Source: Ignavibacteria bacterium
GTDB lineage: Bacteria > Bacteroidota > Ignavibacteria > Kapaibacteriales > UBA4661
Length of the DNA: 34,938 bases
Direction of reading: 5' to 3'
Assembly (NCBI GenBank): GCA_014654705.1
Contig: JACVZY010000072.1
Location: forward strand, 1-34,938
Positions within the stretch are counted from its first letter, which is position 1. Each line of letters opens with the position of its first letter. This document shows positions 14,152 through 23,529 of the stretch, piece by piece. The notes under the pieces are model-generated. The model did no database searches. It worked only from the letters and a program-made list of their open reading frames with translations, and was not told the DNA's origin. A program made the translations under genes and the position numbers.

Positions 14152-17100
14152 TTATACAGCCTGTGCAGCGGGCGTAAGAGACTGCTCCATATAGCTTTCC
14201 ATCGGTGGGCAAGCGCAAATCAGGTTGCGGTCGCCGTAGGTGCTATTGATGCGCCCAACGGAGGGCCAGAACTTACGCTCACGCACCCATGCAAGCGGGT
14301 AAGCGGCTTCTTGACGGGTGTAGTTGTGCGACCACTGGTCAGCTGAGATAACGTGCGCCGTGTGTGGAGCATTTTTCAGCACGTTGTCGTCTTTATCGGC
14401 TTTCCCGCTTGCCACTGCTTCGATTTCACGGCGAATGGCGAGCATCGCTTCACAGAAACGGTCAAGTTCTTCCAGCGACTCGCTTTCGGTCGGTTCCACC
14501 ATAATTGTTCCTGCCACTGGGAACGAAACCGTTGGCGCGTGAAAACCATAGTCCATAAGGCGCTTTGCAACGTCTTCCACTTCGATTCCGGCAGTACGCT
14601 TAAATTCGCGGAAATCAAAAATGAGTTCGTGTGCTGCACGTCCGTTTTCGCCGGAATACAACACGGGATAATATGCTTCCAAGCGAGCTTTGATATAGTT
14701 CGCGTTCAGAATTGCTACTTCGGTTGCTCTTGTCAGCCCCGCGCCGCCCATCATGCGGATATAAGCGTAGGAGATGAGCAAAATGGACGCACTGCCCCAC
14801 GGAGCCGCAGAGACAGCTGATATTGCGCGTTCGTCGCCAATACTGACAACGGAATGCCCCGGCAAAAACGGCGCTAGATGCGACGCAACGCAAATGGGTC
14901 CCATGCCAGGACCGCCGCCGCCATGCGGGATGCAGAAGGTCTTGTGCAAATTCAAGTGGCATACGTCCGCGCCGATCATAGCGGGGCTGGTTAAGCCCAC
15001 CTGAGCGTTCATGTTCGCACCATCCATATAGACTTGTCCGCCGTAACCATGCACAAGGTCGCATATTTCCTTGATGGTAGATTCAAATACGCCATGCGTG
15101 GAAGGATACGTAACCATGAACGCCGCAAGATGATTCTTGTGCTGCTCTGCTTTAGCGCGGAGGTCGTTCATGTCTATATTGCCACGTTCGTCCACGCCGA
15201 CTACCACCACTTTCATACCCGCCATAACTGCGCTTGCAGGATTGGTGCCGTGCGCGGAGGATGGAATGAGAGCAACTTCGCGGTATGCCTCTCCGCGAGA
15301 GCGGTGGTATGCACGGATGACCATAAGACCAGCATACTCGCCTTGCGCTCCGGCATTGGGCTGGAGCGAAACAGCAGAGAAGCCAGTGATTTCTGCTAAC
15401 GCATTTTCGAGTTCCTTGAAAATACGCTGATAGCCTTGTGTTTGGTCAATAGGTGCAAAGGGGTGCAGTCCGCCAAATTCCGCCCACGTAACGGGTATCA
15501 TCTCAGTCGTCGCGTTCAATTTCATTGTACAAGAGCCAAGCGCTATCATGGAGTGTGCAAGCGACAAATCTTTATTCTCAAGGTGCTTCAAGTAGCGCAG
15601 CATCTCGTGTTCGGAATGATAACGATTAAACACCGGATGCGTGAGATAAGAGGACTCGCGGCGAAGCGCTTGCGGAATGTGTGTCAAGTCCGGCAACTGC
15701 GCCAGTTCATCAAAGCCAATGCGCGAAAGCTCCCGCCCCGTCGCACGAGCAAAGCAGACCAGAATGATTTGAATATCATTCAGCGTCGTGGTCTCGTCCA
15801 GCGAAATCCCAACAAACTGCTTGCCCGCTTCATCGTCGGAATAGCGAAAGTTAAGATTGTGCGTCAGCGCATATTTACGGATGTTTTCTTTTGTGCTGGG
15901 ATATTCCAGCGGAATAGTCAGTGTGTCAAACCAGTGTTCATTGGTAGGCGTAAAACCGAGTTTAGTGAGGCTTTTTGCCAAAAGCGTTGTCAGGCTATGA
16001 ATCCGTGTGGCAATAGATTTAATGCCTTTTGCGCCGTGATATACCGCATACATGGCTGCGATATTGGAAAGAAGCGCCTGCGCAGTGCAGATATTACTCG
16101 TGGCTTTGTCGCGTTTGATGTGCTGTTCGCGCGTCTGAAGCGCCATGCGATATGCCACGCCGCCCTGTGCGTCAATCGAAACACCGATAATACGCCCGGG
16201 CAGAAGCCGCTTGTATTCTTCCTTGGTGGCAAAGTATGCTGCGTGCGGACCGCCATAGCCCATCGGAACACCAAAGCGCTGCGCCGAACCGACTGCTATA
16301 TCGGCACCAAACTCGCCCGGCGGTGTCAGCAAGGCAAGGCTCATCAGGTCTGCCGCCACACAGACCATTGCGTGGTGCGTGTGCGCTGCCGAGCAGAACG
16401 CGCTGTAATCGTACACTTCGCCATTCGTGGTGGGGTATTGAAGAATTGCACCAAAAATTTCGGGATGCTTCTCCCAATCAAATGTGGCATGATTCCCGAC
16501 AAGAAGCGTTATTCCTAGCGGCTCGGAACGTGTTTTGAGTACATCAATCGTTTGCGGAAAACATTCTTGAGAGACGAAGAGTGTTTCTGCGCCTTTCTGC
16601 ACTGATTCTTTCGAGCGGGCAGCGTACATGAGGTGCATAGCTTCGGCGGCGGCTGTACCTTCGTCCAGAAGCGAGGCGTTTGCAAGTTCGAGTTTGGTCA
16701 GGTCAATGACCATCGTTTGAAAATTCAGCAGAGACTCCAATCGCCCTTGAGCGATTTCGGCTTGATAGGGCGTGTACTGCGTGTACCAACCCGGATTTTC
16801 CAAGAGATTGCGTAAAATCACCGGTGGCGTGATACAATCATAGTATCCCATTCCGATATAGGATTTAACAATTTTATTCTCACTCGCAATCCCCTTCAAA
16901 TCTGCCAAAAACTCATGCTCGGTTTGCGCCGGAGCAAGACGTAGCGGCTGCTGGAGACGAATGCTCTTGGGAACAGTCTCACTGATGAGCGTTTCCAAGG
17001 AGTCCACGCCGATAGCTGCCAGCATGGCTTGTTGCTCGTCCTCGTTGGGACCGATGTGGCGACGCGAAAAATCGTCGAAGTTGCTGAGAACAGGGTTATG

Positions 17101-17175
17101 CGTGAGTTTGCCGTTAGCGGAGAGCGGGTTAATGAGGGGCGTTGGGGCTTGTGTCGGGCGTAATGCAGAGTTCAT
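14152..17175 (-). CDS. gcvP: Glycine dehydrogenase (aminomethyl-transferring), P-protein of the glycine cleavage system
   Basis: The PLP enzyme decarboxylates glycine and hands the aminomethyl group to the lipoyl arm of H-protein. The product is the fused, full-length type (about 1007 residues from the ATG at 17175; a TTG start at 17202 would add nine). The N-terminal half begins [17 protein letters not shown] and includes [19 protein letters not shown] and [19 protein letters not shown]. The C-terminal half carries the PLP lysine, about K745, in [16 protein letters not shown]. The extra ~45 residues ahead of the RRHIG block are unusual and low in complexity. No gcvT, gcvH or glycine riboswitch is visible nearby. 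prfC lies 160 bases upstream on the same strand. Confidence 0.96.
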   Translation of the reverse strand: MNSALRPTQAPTPLINPLSANGKLTHNPVLSNFDDFSRRHIGPNEDEQQAMLAAIGVDSLETLISETVPKSIRLQQPLRLAPAQTEHEFLADLKGIASENKIVKSYIGMGYYDCITPPVILRNLLENPGWYTQYTPYQAEIAQGRLESLLNFQTMVIDLTKLELANASLLDEGTAAAEAMHLMYAARSKESVQKGAETLFVSQECFPQTIDVLKTRSEPLGITLLVGNHATFDWEKHPEIFGAILQYPTTNGEVYDYSAFCSAAHTHHAMVCVAADLMSLALLTPPGEFGADIAVGSAQRFGVPMGYGGPHAAYFATKEEYKRLLPGRIIGVSIDAQGGVAYRMALQTREQHIKRDKATSNICTAQALLSNIAAMYAVYHGAKGIKSIATRIHSLTTLLAKSLTKLGFTPTNEHWFDTLTIPLEYPSTKENIRKYALTHNLNFRYSDDEAGKQFVGISLDETTTLNDIQIILVCFARATGRELSRIGFDELAQLPDLTHIPQALRRESSYLTHPVFNRYHSEHEMLRYLKHLENKDLSLAHSMIALGSCTMKLNATTEMIPVTWAEFGGLHPFAPIDQTQGYQRIFKELENALAEITGFSAVSLQPNAGAQGEYAGLMVIRAYHRSRGEAYREVALIPSSAHGTNPASAVMAGMKVVVVGVDERGNIDMNDLRAKAEQHKNHLAAFMVTYPSTHGVFESTIKEICDLVHGYGGQVYMDGANMNAQVGLTSPAMIGADVCHLNLHKTFCIPHGGGGPGMGPICVASHLAPFLPGHSVVSIGDERAISAVSAAPWGSASILLISYAYIRMMGGAGLTRATEVAILNANYIKARLEAYYPVLYSGENGRAAHELIFDFREFKRTAGIEVEDVAKRLMDYGFHAPTVSFPVAGTIMVEPTESESLEELDRFCEAMLAIRREIEAVASGKADKDDNVLKNAPHTAHVISADQWSHNYTRQEAAYPLAWVRERKFWPSVGRINSTYGDRNLICACPPMESYMEQSLTPAAQAV

Positions 17176-17335
17176 CGGAATTGTGGGGTTTTTGTGAGAC
17201 AAGAATTATGTCGAGTGGACTACTACCGTGAGCAATACAAAAATATCACTTTTTTTGCATTCACGTTGTTTTAACACACAGACGAAGGAAAAAGTTCGTG
17301 AGACTGCGACAAATTACTGTGTTTTATGTTCAATC

Positions 17336-18916
17336 TTACGCCTGTACCTCTTCCGGCGGCTTTTCGAGCAGCACCAAGCCCTTGGTTTGTTCCAGATGAT
17401 AGTTCATTTCCCAATCGCTACGGAAAAGCACGACTTTACGCCCTTGCTCGTCGAGCGCGTAGGTGAGCGTTGAGGAAGCAGGCAGGATGTCGCCCCCAAT
17501 CCACCGTGTACGCGTAAAGGGCAGACGCTCTAATGTAATGACCTCATTGTACTCCGATTCCATGCGGGATTGGAAGACCTGTAATTGCAGCTCGCCCACC
17601 GCCGCGATGAGTGGAATCGGGCTGCCGTGCATATCGCCGAAAATCTGTACCACACCTTCCTCGCCAAGCTGCTCCACGCCCTTGCGGAAGGACTTCGAGA
17701 ACGAGCCGTTTTTCGGGATAACCTTTGCGTAAATTTCCGGTGCAAAGCGTGGAAATTGAGGAATGGAAAAATCCGTACCCGTCGAAAGAACATCGCCAAC
17801 ACGGAATACACCCGGATTCGACAAGCCAATCACATCGCCCGGAAATGCCTCGTCAATAATTTCGCGGTCTTGCCCGAAGATTTGGAAGGGATAATTGAGT
17901 TTTACTTCTTTTCCGGAACGGAAATGCTTCGCTGTCATGCCACGCTCGAATTTGCCGGAAACAATACGGAAAAACGCAATACGGTCGCGGTGCGATTTAT
18001 TCATGTTCGCTTGCATCTTGTACATGAAGCCGGAGAAAAAGTCACTTTCGGGGCTAATAACACCTGTGGATGCCTTCATTCCTTGCGGCACGGGCGCGAG
18101 GTCAATGAGCGATTGTAAGAAATTTTCTACGCCGAAATTCGTAATAGCGCTCCCGAAGAATACAGGCGTAATGCGCTCTGCAAGGAAATCTTCTTGCGAA
18201 AACTGCGGTAGCACAACTTCGACCATTTCTAAGTCCTCAATAAGCTTTGCGTGTGCTTTTTCGCCTAGGGAGGCTCGAATATGCTCGTCGTGAATGTCGG
18301 CAAGACGCATGGGAGCTTTGAACATACCGCCAACGGTCCGTTCGAAAAAATGAAAGAGTTTGTCCTGCCGTTCATACACACCGCGAAAATCTTGCCCGTC
18401 GCCCACTGGCCACGTCATCGGTACGGCAGTAATGTTGAGCACTTTTTCGACGTTATCCAAAAGTTCAAAAGGGTCAAGCGCGGGGCGATCCATTTTATTG
18501 ATGAACGTGATAATCGGGATTCCCCTATCGCGGCACACTTTGAAGAGCTTCACGGTCTGCTCCTGTACGCCCTTGCCGGCATCCAGAAGCATGATTGCGC
18601 TGTCCACCGCCATCAGCGTCCGATACGTGTCCTCGCTAAAGTCTTGGTGACCGGGCGTGTCCAAAATGTTCAAAATATAATCGTCATATTCCACCCGTGC
18701 AGCGCTGGACGAGACCGAAATACCACGCTGTTGCTCAATCGCCATCCAGTCGGACACGGTAGCTTTGTGCTTGCCCACCATCACGTTTCCGGCGGAACGA
18801 ATTGCACCGGAGTACAGCAAAAGTTTTTCGGTGAGCGTGGTCTTGCCTGCGTCGGGGTGCGAGATGATAGCAAGGGTGCGGCGGCGCGTGATTTCACGCT
18901 GAAAATCGTTGGTCAT
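17336..18916 (-). CDS. prfC: Peptide chain release factor 3
   Basis: RF3 is the GTPase that removes RF1 or RF2 from the ribosome after peptide release. From the ATG at 18916 the product is 526 residues, against about 529 in E. coli; a longer frame to 19018 has no family support. GTPase motifs are in order: SHPDAGKTT (19-27), the G2/switch region QQRGISVSSS, DTPGHQDFSEDTY, NKMDRPALDPFELL and a later SAI-type G5 (FGSAITNFGVENFL). The QREITRRRTLAIISHPDAGKT start distinguishes RF3 from EF-G. It lies 132 bases from the AI-2E family gene upstream on the same strand, so a shared transcript is possible. Confidence 0.95.
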   Translation of the reverse strand: MTNDFQREITRRRTLAIISHPDAGKTTLTEKLLLYSGAIRSAGNVMVGKHKATVSDWMAIEQQRGISVSSSAARVEYDDYILNILDTPGHQDFSEDTYRTLMAVDSAIMLLDAGKGVQEQTVKLFKVCRDRGIPIITFINKMDRPALDPFELLDNVEKVLNITAVPMTWPVGDGQDFRGVYERQDKLFHFFERTVGGMFKAPMRLADIHDEHIRASLGEKAHAKLIEDLEMVEVVLPQFSQEDFLAERITPVFFGSAITNFGVENFLQSLIDLAPVPQGMKASTGVISPESDFFSGFMYKMQANMNKSHRDRIAFFRIVSGKFERGMTAKHFRSGKEVKLNYPFQIFGQDREIIDEAFPGDVIGLSNPGVFRVGDVLSTGTDFSIPQFPRFAPEIYAKVIPKNGSFSKSFRKGVEQLGEEGVVQIFGDMHGSPIPLIAAVGELQLQVFQSRMESEYNEVITLERLPFTRTRWIGGDILPASSTLTYALDEQGRKVVLFRSDWEMNYHLEQTKGLVLLEKPPEEVQA

Positions 18917-19048
18917 GGAAAAATGATAAAGATGATAAAGGAACAAGGGGTAGAATGTTTTCCCATCGTGTCCCCAAAAATCCGCGTAATCTGTGAAATC
19001 CTCTTCAATCCGTGTCAAAATATCTTCATTTATCCGGCAGCAAAATTC

Positions 19049-20314
19049 TCACATCGCATCGGCAATGGCAGGTTCTATGGGCATTTCCAGTGCTTCCTCA
19101 GCAGCGAGTTTTGCCGTGAGCCAGTCATTGAAGAACATCATCATGCTTGCCATAAGTGGCACTGCCATCAGCAAGCCCGCGATACCCCAAAAATGCCCAA
19201 AGCCCAGCAAGGAAGCTATCATCACGAGCGGGTGTAAGCCTACGCGCTGCCCGACGATGCGCGGTTGAAGAACGTAGTTATCTACGAGGTGCAAGACTAA
19301 AATTGTGGAGGTAATAACACCAAACGCAAACACAATCGAATCACCCGAACCCACCACCACGACAGTTATCAAGCCGATGATAATGCTGGAAAACATTCCG
19401 ATATAGGGAATCGGATTCAGCAGCCCGCAGACTGTGCCGATAACGCCCGCGTAAGGGATGCCGAAGGCAAAAAACACAACACTCGACACCGTGCCAATCA
19501 TCACCGCAGCGATAGCTTGCCCGCCGATATATGCCTTGACGATAGCATTGATGCGGCGTAAATCGAAAAGAAGTTTTGCATTATTGCCGCTCAATACCTT
19601 CACGATAAATGCTTTCAGCTTGTCGAAATCCTTCACGAAGTAGAACATCAAAATCGGTGTCAGAATCACGTTCACCACTTGCGTAGCCACATCCGAAAGA
19701 CTACTCAAAAACGAAAGCAACGTCCGCAAGATGAGGTTGAATGAGCCTTCCAAGCGCGGGACGAGTTCGCGCTGGATAAGTTCGCGGGTTTGCGGCGAAT
19801 TTAAGCCATAGCTGGAAAGCAAGCGAAAGAACTGGCGGCTTTCGAGGTAATTTGTCGCGCGGGTAATCAGTGTGGACATTTCGCGGATAATATCATTCAG
19901 TTGCGCCAGAATCACCGGAAAAACCAAAACCACTATCGCAGCCACAAGGCTGATAAAACCGACAACGAGCAAACCTGCCGTCAGCCAACGCGGAAACTTT
20001 TTGCTTTGCAAGAAAACGACAATCGGCTCGAAGAGATAAGCGAAGGCAAAAGCGACAAAAAATGGCGCAAAAAGGCTGCCTACCTCGCGGAAAAGCCATG
20101 CCGCAAAGGTCAGACACAGAAGGGTCATCATTCGCCAGACGTGGACGGAATCGTTACGAAAGGGATAGAGCAGGAACACCGATGATGCAAACAGCACAAA
20201 CGGACTTGCCGCAAGCTGTGTCATCACAAGAAATGAGCCATATGCCACGAAAAATGCCGCCGCAATGACGAACACCAGAAACGGGGACGAAGGAAAATTT
20301 TTGAGAAGATTCAT
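19049..20314 (-). CDS. AI-2E family transporter-like membrane protein
   Basis: This multi-spanning protein of the PF01594 family has 421 residues from the ATG at 20314, chosen over a longer frame because the hydrophobic first segment follows it directly. About eight hydrophobic segments are visible: paired helices at about 10-65, others near 70-120, then the family's long amphipathic stretch (DIIREMSTLITRATNYLES, RELIQRELVPRLEGSF), and a last group including AIAAVMIGTVSSVVFFAFGIPYAGVIG and GLLNPIPYIGMFSSIIIG. The PIPYIG and LHPLVMIASLLGFGHFWGIAGLLMAVPLMA strings are family hallmarks. Members have been linked to autoinducer-2 export, Na+/H+ antiport and other export; the cargo here is unknown. 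Confidence 0.9.
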   Translation of the reverse strand: MNLLKNFPSSPFLVFVIAAAFFVAYGSFLVMTQLAASPFVLFASSVFLLYPFRNDSVHVWRMMTLLCLTFAAWLFREVGSLFAPFFVAFAFAYLFEPIVVFLQSKKFPRWLTAGLLVVGFISLVAAIVVLVFPVILAQLNDIIREMSTLITRATNYLESRQFFRLLSSYGLNSPQTRELIQRELVPRLEGSFNLILRTLLSFLSSLSDVATQVVNVILTPILMFYFVKDFDKLKAFIVKVLSGNNAKLLFDLRRINAIVKAYIGGQAIAAVMIGTVSSVVFFAFGIPYAGVIGTVCGLLNPIPYIGMFSSIIIGLITVVVVGSGDSIVFAFGVITSTILVLHLVDNYVLQPRIVGQRVGLHPLVMIASLLGFGHFWGIAGLLMAVPLMASMMMFFNDWLTAKLAAEEALEMPIEPAIADAM

Positions 20315-20368
20315 GCTGCAAGAATCTTGGAAGAGGTGAGAGGGTTTGGATCGAGAGCGAACCAATGA

Positions 20369-20403
20369 AAAACGGCGTTGAGGCTACAAAGCTGTCAACG
20401 CCG
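20369..20403 (-). terminator. Intrinsic terminator of the bacilliredoxin gene
   Basis: CGGCGTTGA (20373-20381) and TCAACGCCG (20395-20403) pair perfectly over nine bases. On the minus strand TTTTTCATTGG follows. It lies between the bacilliredoxin stop (20439) and the start of the AI-2E family gene. Confidence 0.85.
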
Positions 20404-20438
20404 CATTATATCATGCTTATACGAGATATCGTCTCAGG

Positions 20439-20873
20439 TTAAGCAACGGCTTCTTTTGCGCAAAATTCGTCGAACATTCCTTTGAGGGCTTCCGCAATCG
20501 TCTCCGGCATTCTGCCTTCGATGTGATGGCGGTGAATAACGGCAACGGGTTGACCGTCTTGGAAGAGTGCCATAGAAGGCGAAGAAGGCGGAATTCCTTG
20601 CAAATATTTCGAGCGAAGATGCTGCACAGCTTCGGTGTCTTGTCCGGCAAAGACTGTTACAATGCGGTCTGGAAGCACTTCGTTTTTGAGAGCAAGTGCA
20701 GCGGCAGGACGAGCGCCACCGGCAGCACATCCGCAAACAGAGTTGACAACGACAAAGGTTGTTCCCTGCTGCGTTAGAGCGCTGTCAACAGCCTCCGGCG
20801 TAAGCATTTCCTGAAAACCAACGCGGGTAAGTTCTTCGCGCATTGGTTTTACAAGCAGCGGGTCGTATGGCAT
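20439..20873 (-). CDS. BrxA/BrxB family bacilliredoxin (YphP/YqiW type)
   Basis: This small thioredoxin-fold protein removes bacillithiol from mixed disulfides on proteins in bacteria that make that thiol. From the ATG at 20873 the product is 144 residues, the exact family length. The active site is the C-G-C motif at 47-49 within NSVCGCAAGGARP, with PYDPLLVKPMREELTRVGF at the start and PPSSPSMALFQDGQ and HRHHIEGR later, all characteristic. A longer frame upstream (to 20966) runs through the promoter region and is rejected. The gene has its own terminator and a palindrome at its likely transcription start, so it may be individually regulated, plausibly by thiol stress. Confidence 0.93.
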   Translation of the reverse strand: MPYDPLLVKPMREELTRVGFQEMLTPEAVDSALTQQGTTFVVVNSVCGCAAGGARPAAALALKNEVLPDRIVTVFAGQDTEAVQHLRSKYLQGIPPSSPSMALFQDGQPVAVIHRHHIEGRMPETIAEALKGMFDEFCAKEAVA

Positions 20874-20907
20874 ACCAAATCCTTTGATGGTGAAAAAAGT
20901 ACAACTG

Positions 20908-20931
20908 TGGTCGTACCAATGGATACGACCA
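20908..20931. promoter_or_regulatory. Palindrome at the probable transcription start of the bacilliredoxin gene
   Basis: TGGTCGTA and TACGACCA are perfect inverted arms of eight bases around an eight-base spacer, 35 to 58 bases before the start codon. On the minus strand a -7 box TAATTTTG (20936-20943) lies just upstream, which puts the transcription start at about the edge of the palindrome. A repressor operator or a 5'-leader hairpin would both fit. No matching -33 TTG was found at the 20-base spacing (GTG instead). Confidence 0.5.
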
Positions 20932-21035
20932 AGTACAAAATTAGCAAGAATCCGCATAATTTGCACGGGTTTTCGCAGAAATCGGGTAAATACTTGGTTC
21001 CACCGAGTGTCTGAAGGATAAAAATTTTTCGCCTT

Positions 21036-21079
21036 TCTCCGGTGTCAAGTGTTCAAATCTCCGGTGTCAAGTGTTCAAA
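21036..21079. repeat. Two exact tandem copies of a 22-bp unit
   Basis: The unit at 21036-21057 is repeated exactly at 21058-21079 (core CCGGTGTCAAGTGTTCAAA). It lies between the comEC stop and the bacilliredoxin promoter. No pairing or known motif was recognised, and it may be a slippage product or a double binding site. Confidence 0.85.
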
Positions 21080-21097
21080 CTGTTGAAATGCAGAATC

Positions 21098-23377
21098 TTA
21101 CCAAACCCAATACTCCATTGCTCTGGGTAAAAGAATAGTGTCTGTTTGCTGCGCACGGCTCACCATCAGTGTACCGTGAATACCATCCCATGCTACAAAG
21201 CGCTTCTTTTCTGGCGCTTCGCCGATGTTCTCTATCAAATGCAGAACAGTATCCCGCTTAATAACATCGCTTGCCGAAGAAACGTTGACACCTCTGGCTT
21301 GCAGTGTGTCCAGTGCAGCAAAAAAGAGCGGGTCTTTGTAAAGCAGCGATTGTGCCAGAACGCGCATTCGGACAGGTACATGAGGTTTTTCCTGTGCTTG
21401 GCGCTTGGCTAAAAGTTCGCTAATACGTGATGCAATGATCATCGAAGCCGCACCGGTGGTGCAAAGCGTTAGAGAATCTTGCTCCGCGAGACAATACTCT
21501 TGCACATAGTGCTCCAAACTTATATCGGGCTTTGGTCTCTCGTCCCCGAAACTCCACGCACGGCGGTCTTGCAACACAACCACACAATGCCCGTGCATCG
21601 GAACAACAGCCGCAACAACCTGTTCTCTTGGCAGAAGGCGTACCTGCGGTGATGGCGTGTGCACATCCAGAATCATCATCAGTAACACTCCGGCAGCACT
21701 CACCACCACGCCGCGAAAGGCAAAGACGCGCCACGATGCTGACCAAGCACAATAGAGCATAGCGGCGGAGAGACTGAGCGCCAGCCCAAGGGCATATCGC
21801 CCTTCCACCGCAGCGAAGTGTGGCTGCGCGGCATAATGATTGAGCGCGTTCATTCCAAGCAAGCACGTGTGCGCCGTCTGCGCGAAAAGTTCTGCTCCGT
21901 AAGCCCAGAAGCCTGAGAAAACGACGCTTGCCAGTGTGTAGAGCATTGCTATTGAGCTAAGTGGCACGATGGCAAGGTTTGCAAGGGGAGAAATAAGTGA
22001 GACCACGCCAAAATACCACGCTACAATCGGCGCTACTGCCAACGATGCCGCAAACGTAATGCCGAGCGCCGAGGCAAGCACCGAGCGGATGGGAAAGTCT
22101 CGGCGTCTGCTAACGGCTCGAACGCCCATAACCCGCAGAAAACCTTCTTCAAAGACAGGCAGTGCAAATGAAATTCCAAACATTGCAGCCGCCGACATTT
22201 GAAAGCCTGGAGAATAGAGGAGTTTAGGCTGCCACGCAAGCAACAGCAAAGCGCTTATGGCAACAGTATTCAGCAGACTCGCACGGCGCTCCACGGCAAA
22301 AGCGAGTAAAAACAACGCTGCCATCACCGCCGAGCGCATAGCGGACGGCGCAGCGCCCGTGAGCAGCACAAAAGCGGCAATGCCCATAACCGACAACACC
22401 CAGCGCACAGCCACACGGCGCACAAACGCAAGCGGCACAAGCATTATCGCCATGATGAGGCTAATGTGCAGTCCACTAACCGCAAGCACGTGGACTGTTC
22501 CCGCACGTGCGTACTCTCTCTTGGTTTCAAGGGCGAGATGATCGGTATTACCCGTCAGAAGTGCCAGCGCAAAGGGTGCGGTTGCTGCGGGAAAAAGTGT
22601 ATTGATGCGTCTTTCCAGCGCCGCCCGCGCTATGTCGGTCAAGCGTTGTAGGGTCAAATGTTCTTGCACCACAGCAACGTTTCGTACCTCTGCCCGTGCA
22701 AGAAACGAAGCGCCAAGTGATGCCGCATAATTCTCTTCGTCAAAGTCCGTTGGTAACAATGCACGACGCGGCAAGGAAGCACTCACCACCGCATAAATAC
22801 TCATCCCGGAGCGAATACTATCGCGGTGCAGATACACTCTGTCTGCAATATTTTTTTGTGCTGCGCTTCGGTTTGTGTCGTTGTATTTGCCTGTAAACAC
22901 TGTTAGAAGCGTGGTTGTTTCATGTAGGCGTGGAAATGCTTTGGTGTCTATCTCGCCGTACACAAGAACACGAGTGAGGATAGAATCATGGCGGAGAACA
23001 CGCAAAATCTCGCCCCGCACGACAGCAGGCATGGCGGGTGTGATTATTTGCGCATTCTGCACCACGCGCGAACTTTGCGCTTCCCAGCAAATCATCCAGC
23101 CTATTGCCACAGCAGCGCACCAGTACACACTGGAAGCAGCAATGCGGAGATACACCGTAAGGTCGCTGTTTGGTCGTCTTTTACGATGAATGATGGCAGC
23201 AATGATAATTCCTGTGAGCGAGCACAGCAACGCCGCACTACCAACAACAGCAGTCGGTACAAAAGAAATCGGCACAAAAGAAAACATTGAAAACAGTGCT
23301 ATACCAAGACTGCAGCCGGCAAGTACTTTGACAGCAGGAAAGTGATGAAGCGAGTATTGACGGGGTTTTGGGGGCAT
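21098..23377 (-). CDS. comEC: ComEC/Rec2 family DNA-uptake channel protein
   Basis: ComEC forms the inner-membrane channel that passes single-stranded DNA into the cell during natural transformation. The product is about 759 residues from the ATG at 23377; a GTG at 23410 would add eleven. After two N-terminal hydrophobic segments comes a soluble OB-like DUF4131 region (about 85-230, RGEILRVLRHDSILTRVLVYGE). The multi-helix Competence domain follows with the signature VHVLAVSGLHISLI. About ten transmembrane segments are visible up to about residue 560. The final ~200 residues are soluble but lack the HxHxDH metal-binding motif of the metallo-beta-lactamase domain found in many ComEC proteins, so any nuclease role is missing or degenerate. 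Confidence 0.9.
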   Translation of the reverse strand: MPPKPRQYSLHHFPAVKVLAGCSLGIALFSMFSFVPISFVPTAVVGSAALLCSLTGIIIAAIIHRKRRPNSDLTVYLRIAASSVYWCAAVAIGWMICWEAQSSRVVQNAQIITPAMPAVVRGEILRVLRHDSILTRVLVYGEIDTKAFPRLHETTTLLTVFTGKYNDTNRSAAQKNIADRVYLHRDSIRSGMSIYAVVSASLPRRALLPTDFDEENYAASLGASFLARAEVRNVAVVQEHLTLQRLTDIARAALERRINTLFPAATAPFALALLTGNTDHLALETKREYARAGTVHVLAVSGLHISLIMAIMLVPLAFVRRVAVRWVLSVMGIAAFVLLTGAAPSAMRSAVMAALFLLAFAVERRASLLNTVAISALLLLAWQPKLLYSPGFQMSAAAMFGISFALPVFEEGFLRVMGVRAVSRRRDFPIRSVLASALGITFAASLAVAPIVAWYFGVVSLISPLANLAIVPLSSIAMLYTLASVVFSGFWAYGAELFAQTAHTCLLGMNALNHYAAQPHFAAVEGRYALGLALSLSAAMLYCAWSASWRVFAFRGVVVSAAGVLLMMILDVHTPSPQVRLLPREQVVAAVVPMHGHCVVVLQDRRAWSFGDERPKPDISLEHYVQEYCLAEQDSLTLCTTGAASMIIASRISELLAKRQAQEKPHVPVRMRVLAQSLLYKDPLFFAALDTLQARGVNVSSASDVIKRDTVLHLIENIGEAPEKKRFVAWDGIHGTLMVSRAQQTDTILLPRAMEYWVW

Positions 23378-23529
23378 CTGACGAAAAGTATTTATGCTGA
23401 ATTCACGCACTGTGAAAGATTTTGGGACGAGCTACGTCAATAAATGAAACTCTTTTTAGTGTTTTGCGTTGGAAGAAGGGTAAAATCTTTTGTAAATTAC
23501 CATCCTTGACACTATTCGGAGCGGATACA

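Noticed and set aside
15436-16518. A 360-codon plus-strand frame within gcvP
   Set aside because: It lies opposite conserved P-protein sequence and has a Lys/Arg/Cys-rich, non-protein-like composition.
17176-17335. Glycine riboswitch upstream of gcvP
   Set aside because: No tandem aptamer pattern or typical GGAGAG core was recognised in the 160 bases upstream. A TATTTTTG box might be a promoter element only.
18281-19237. A 318-codon frame opposite prfC
   Set aside because: It is antisense to the GTPase domain of release factor 3 and runs into the next gene; no family similarity.
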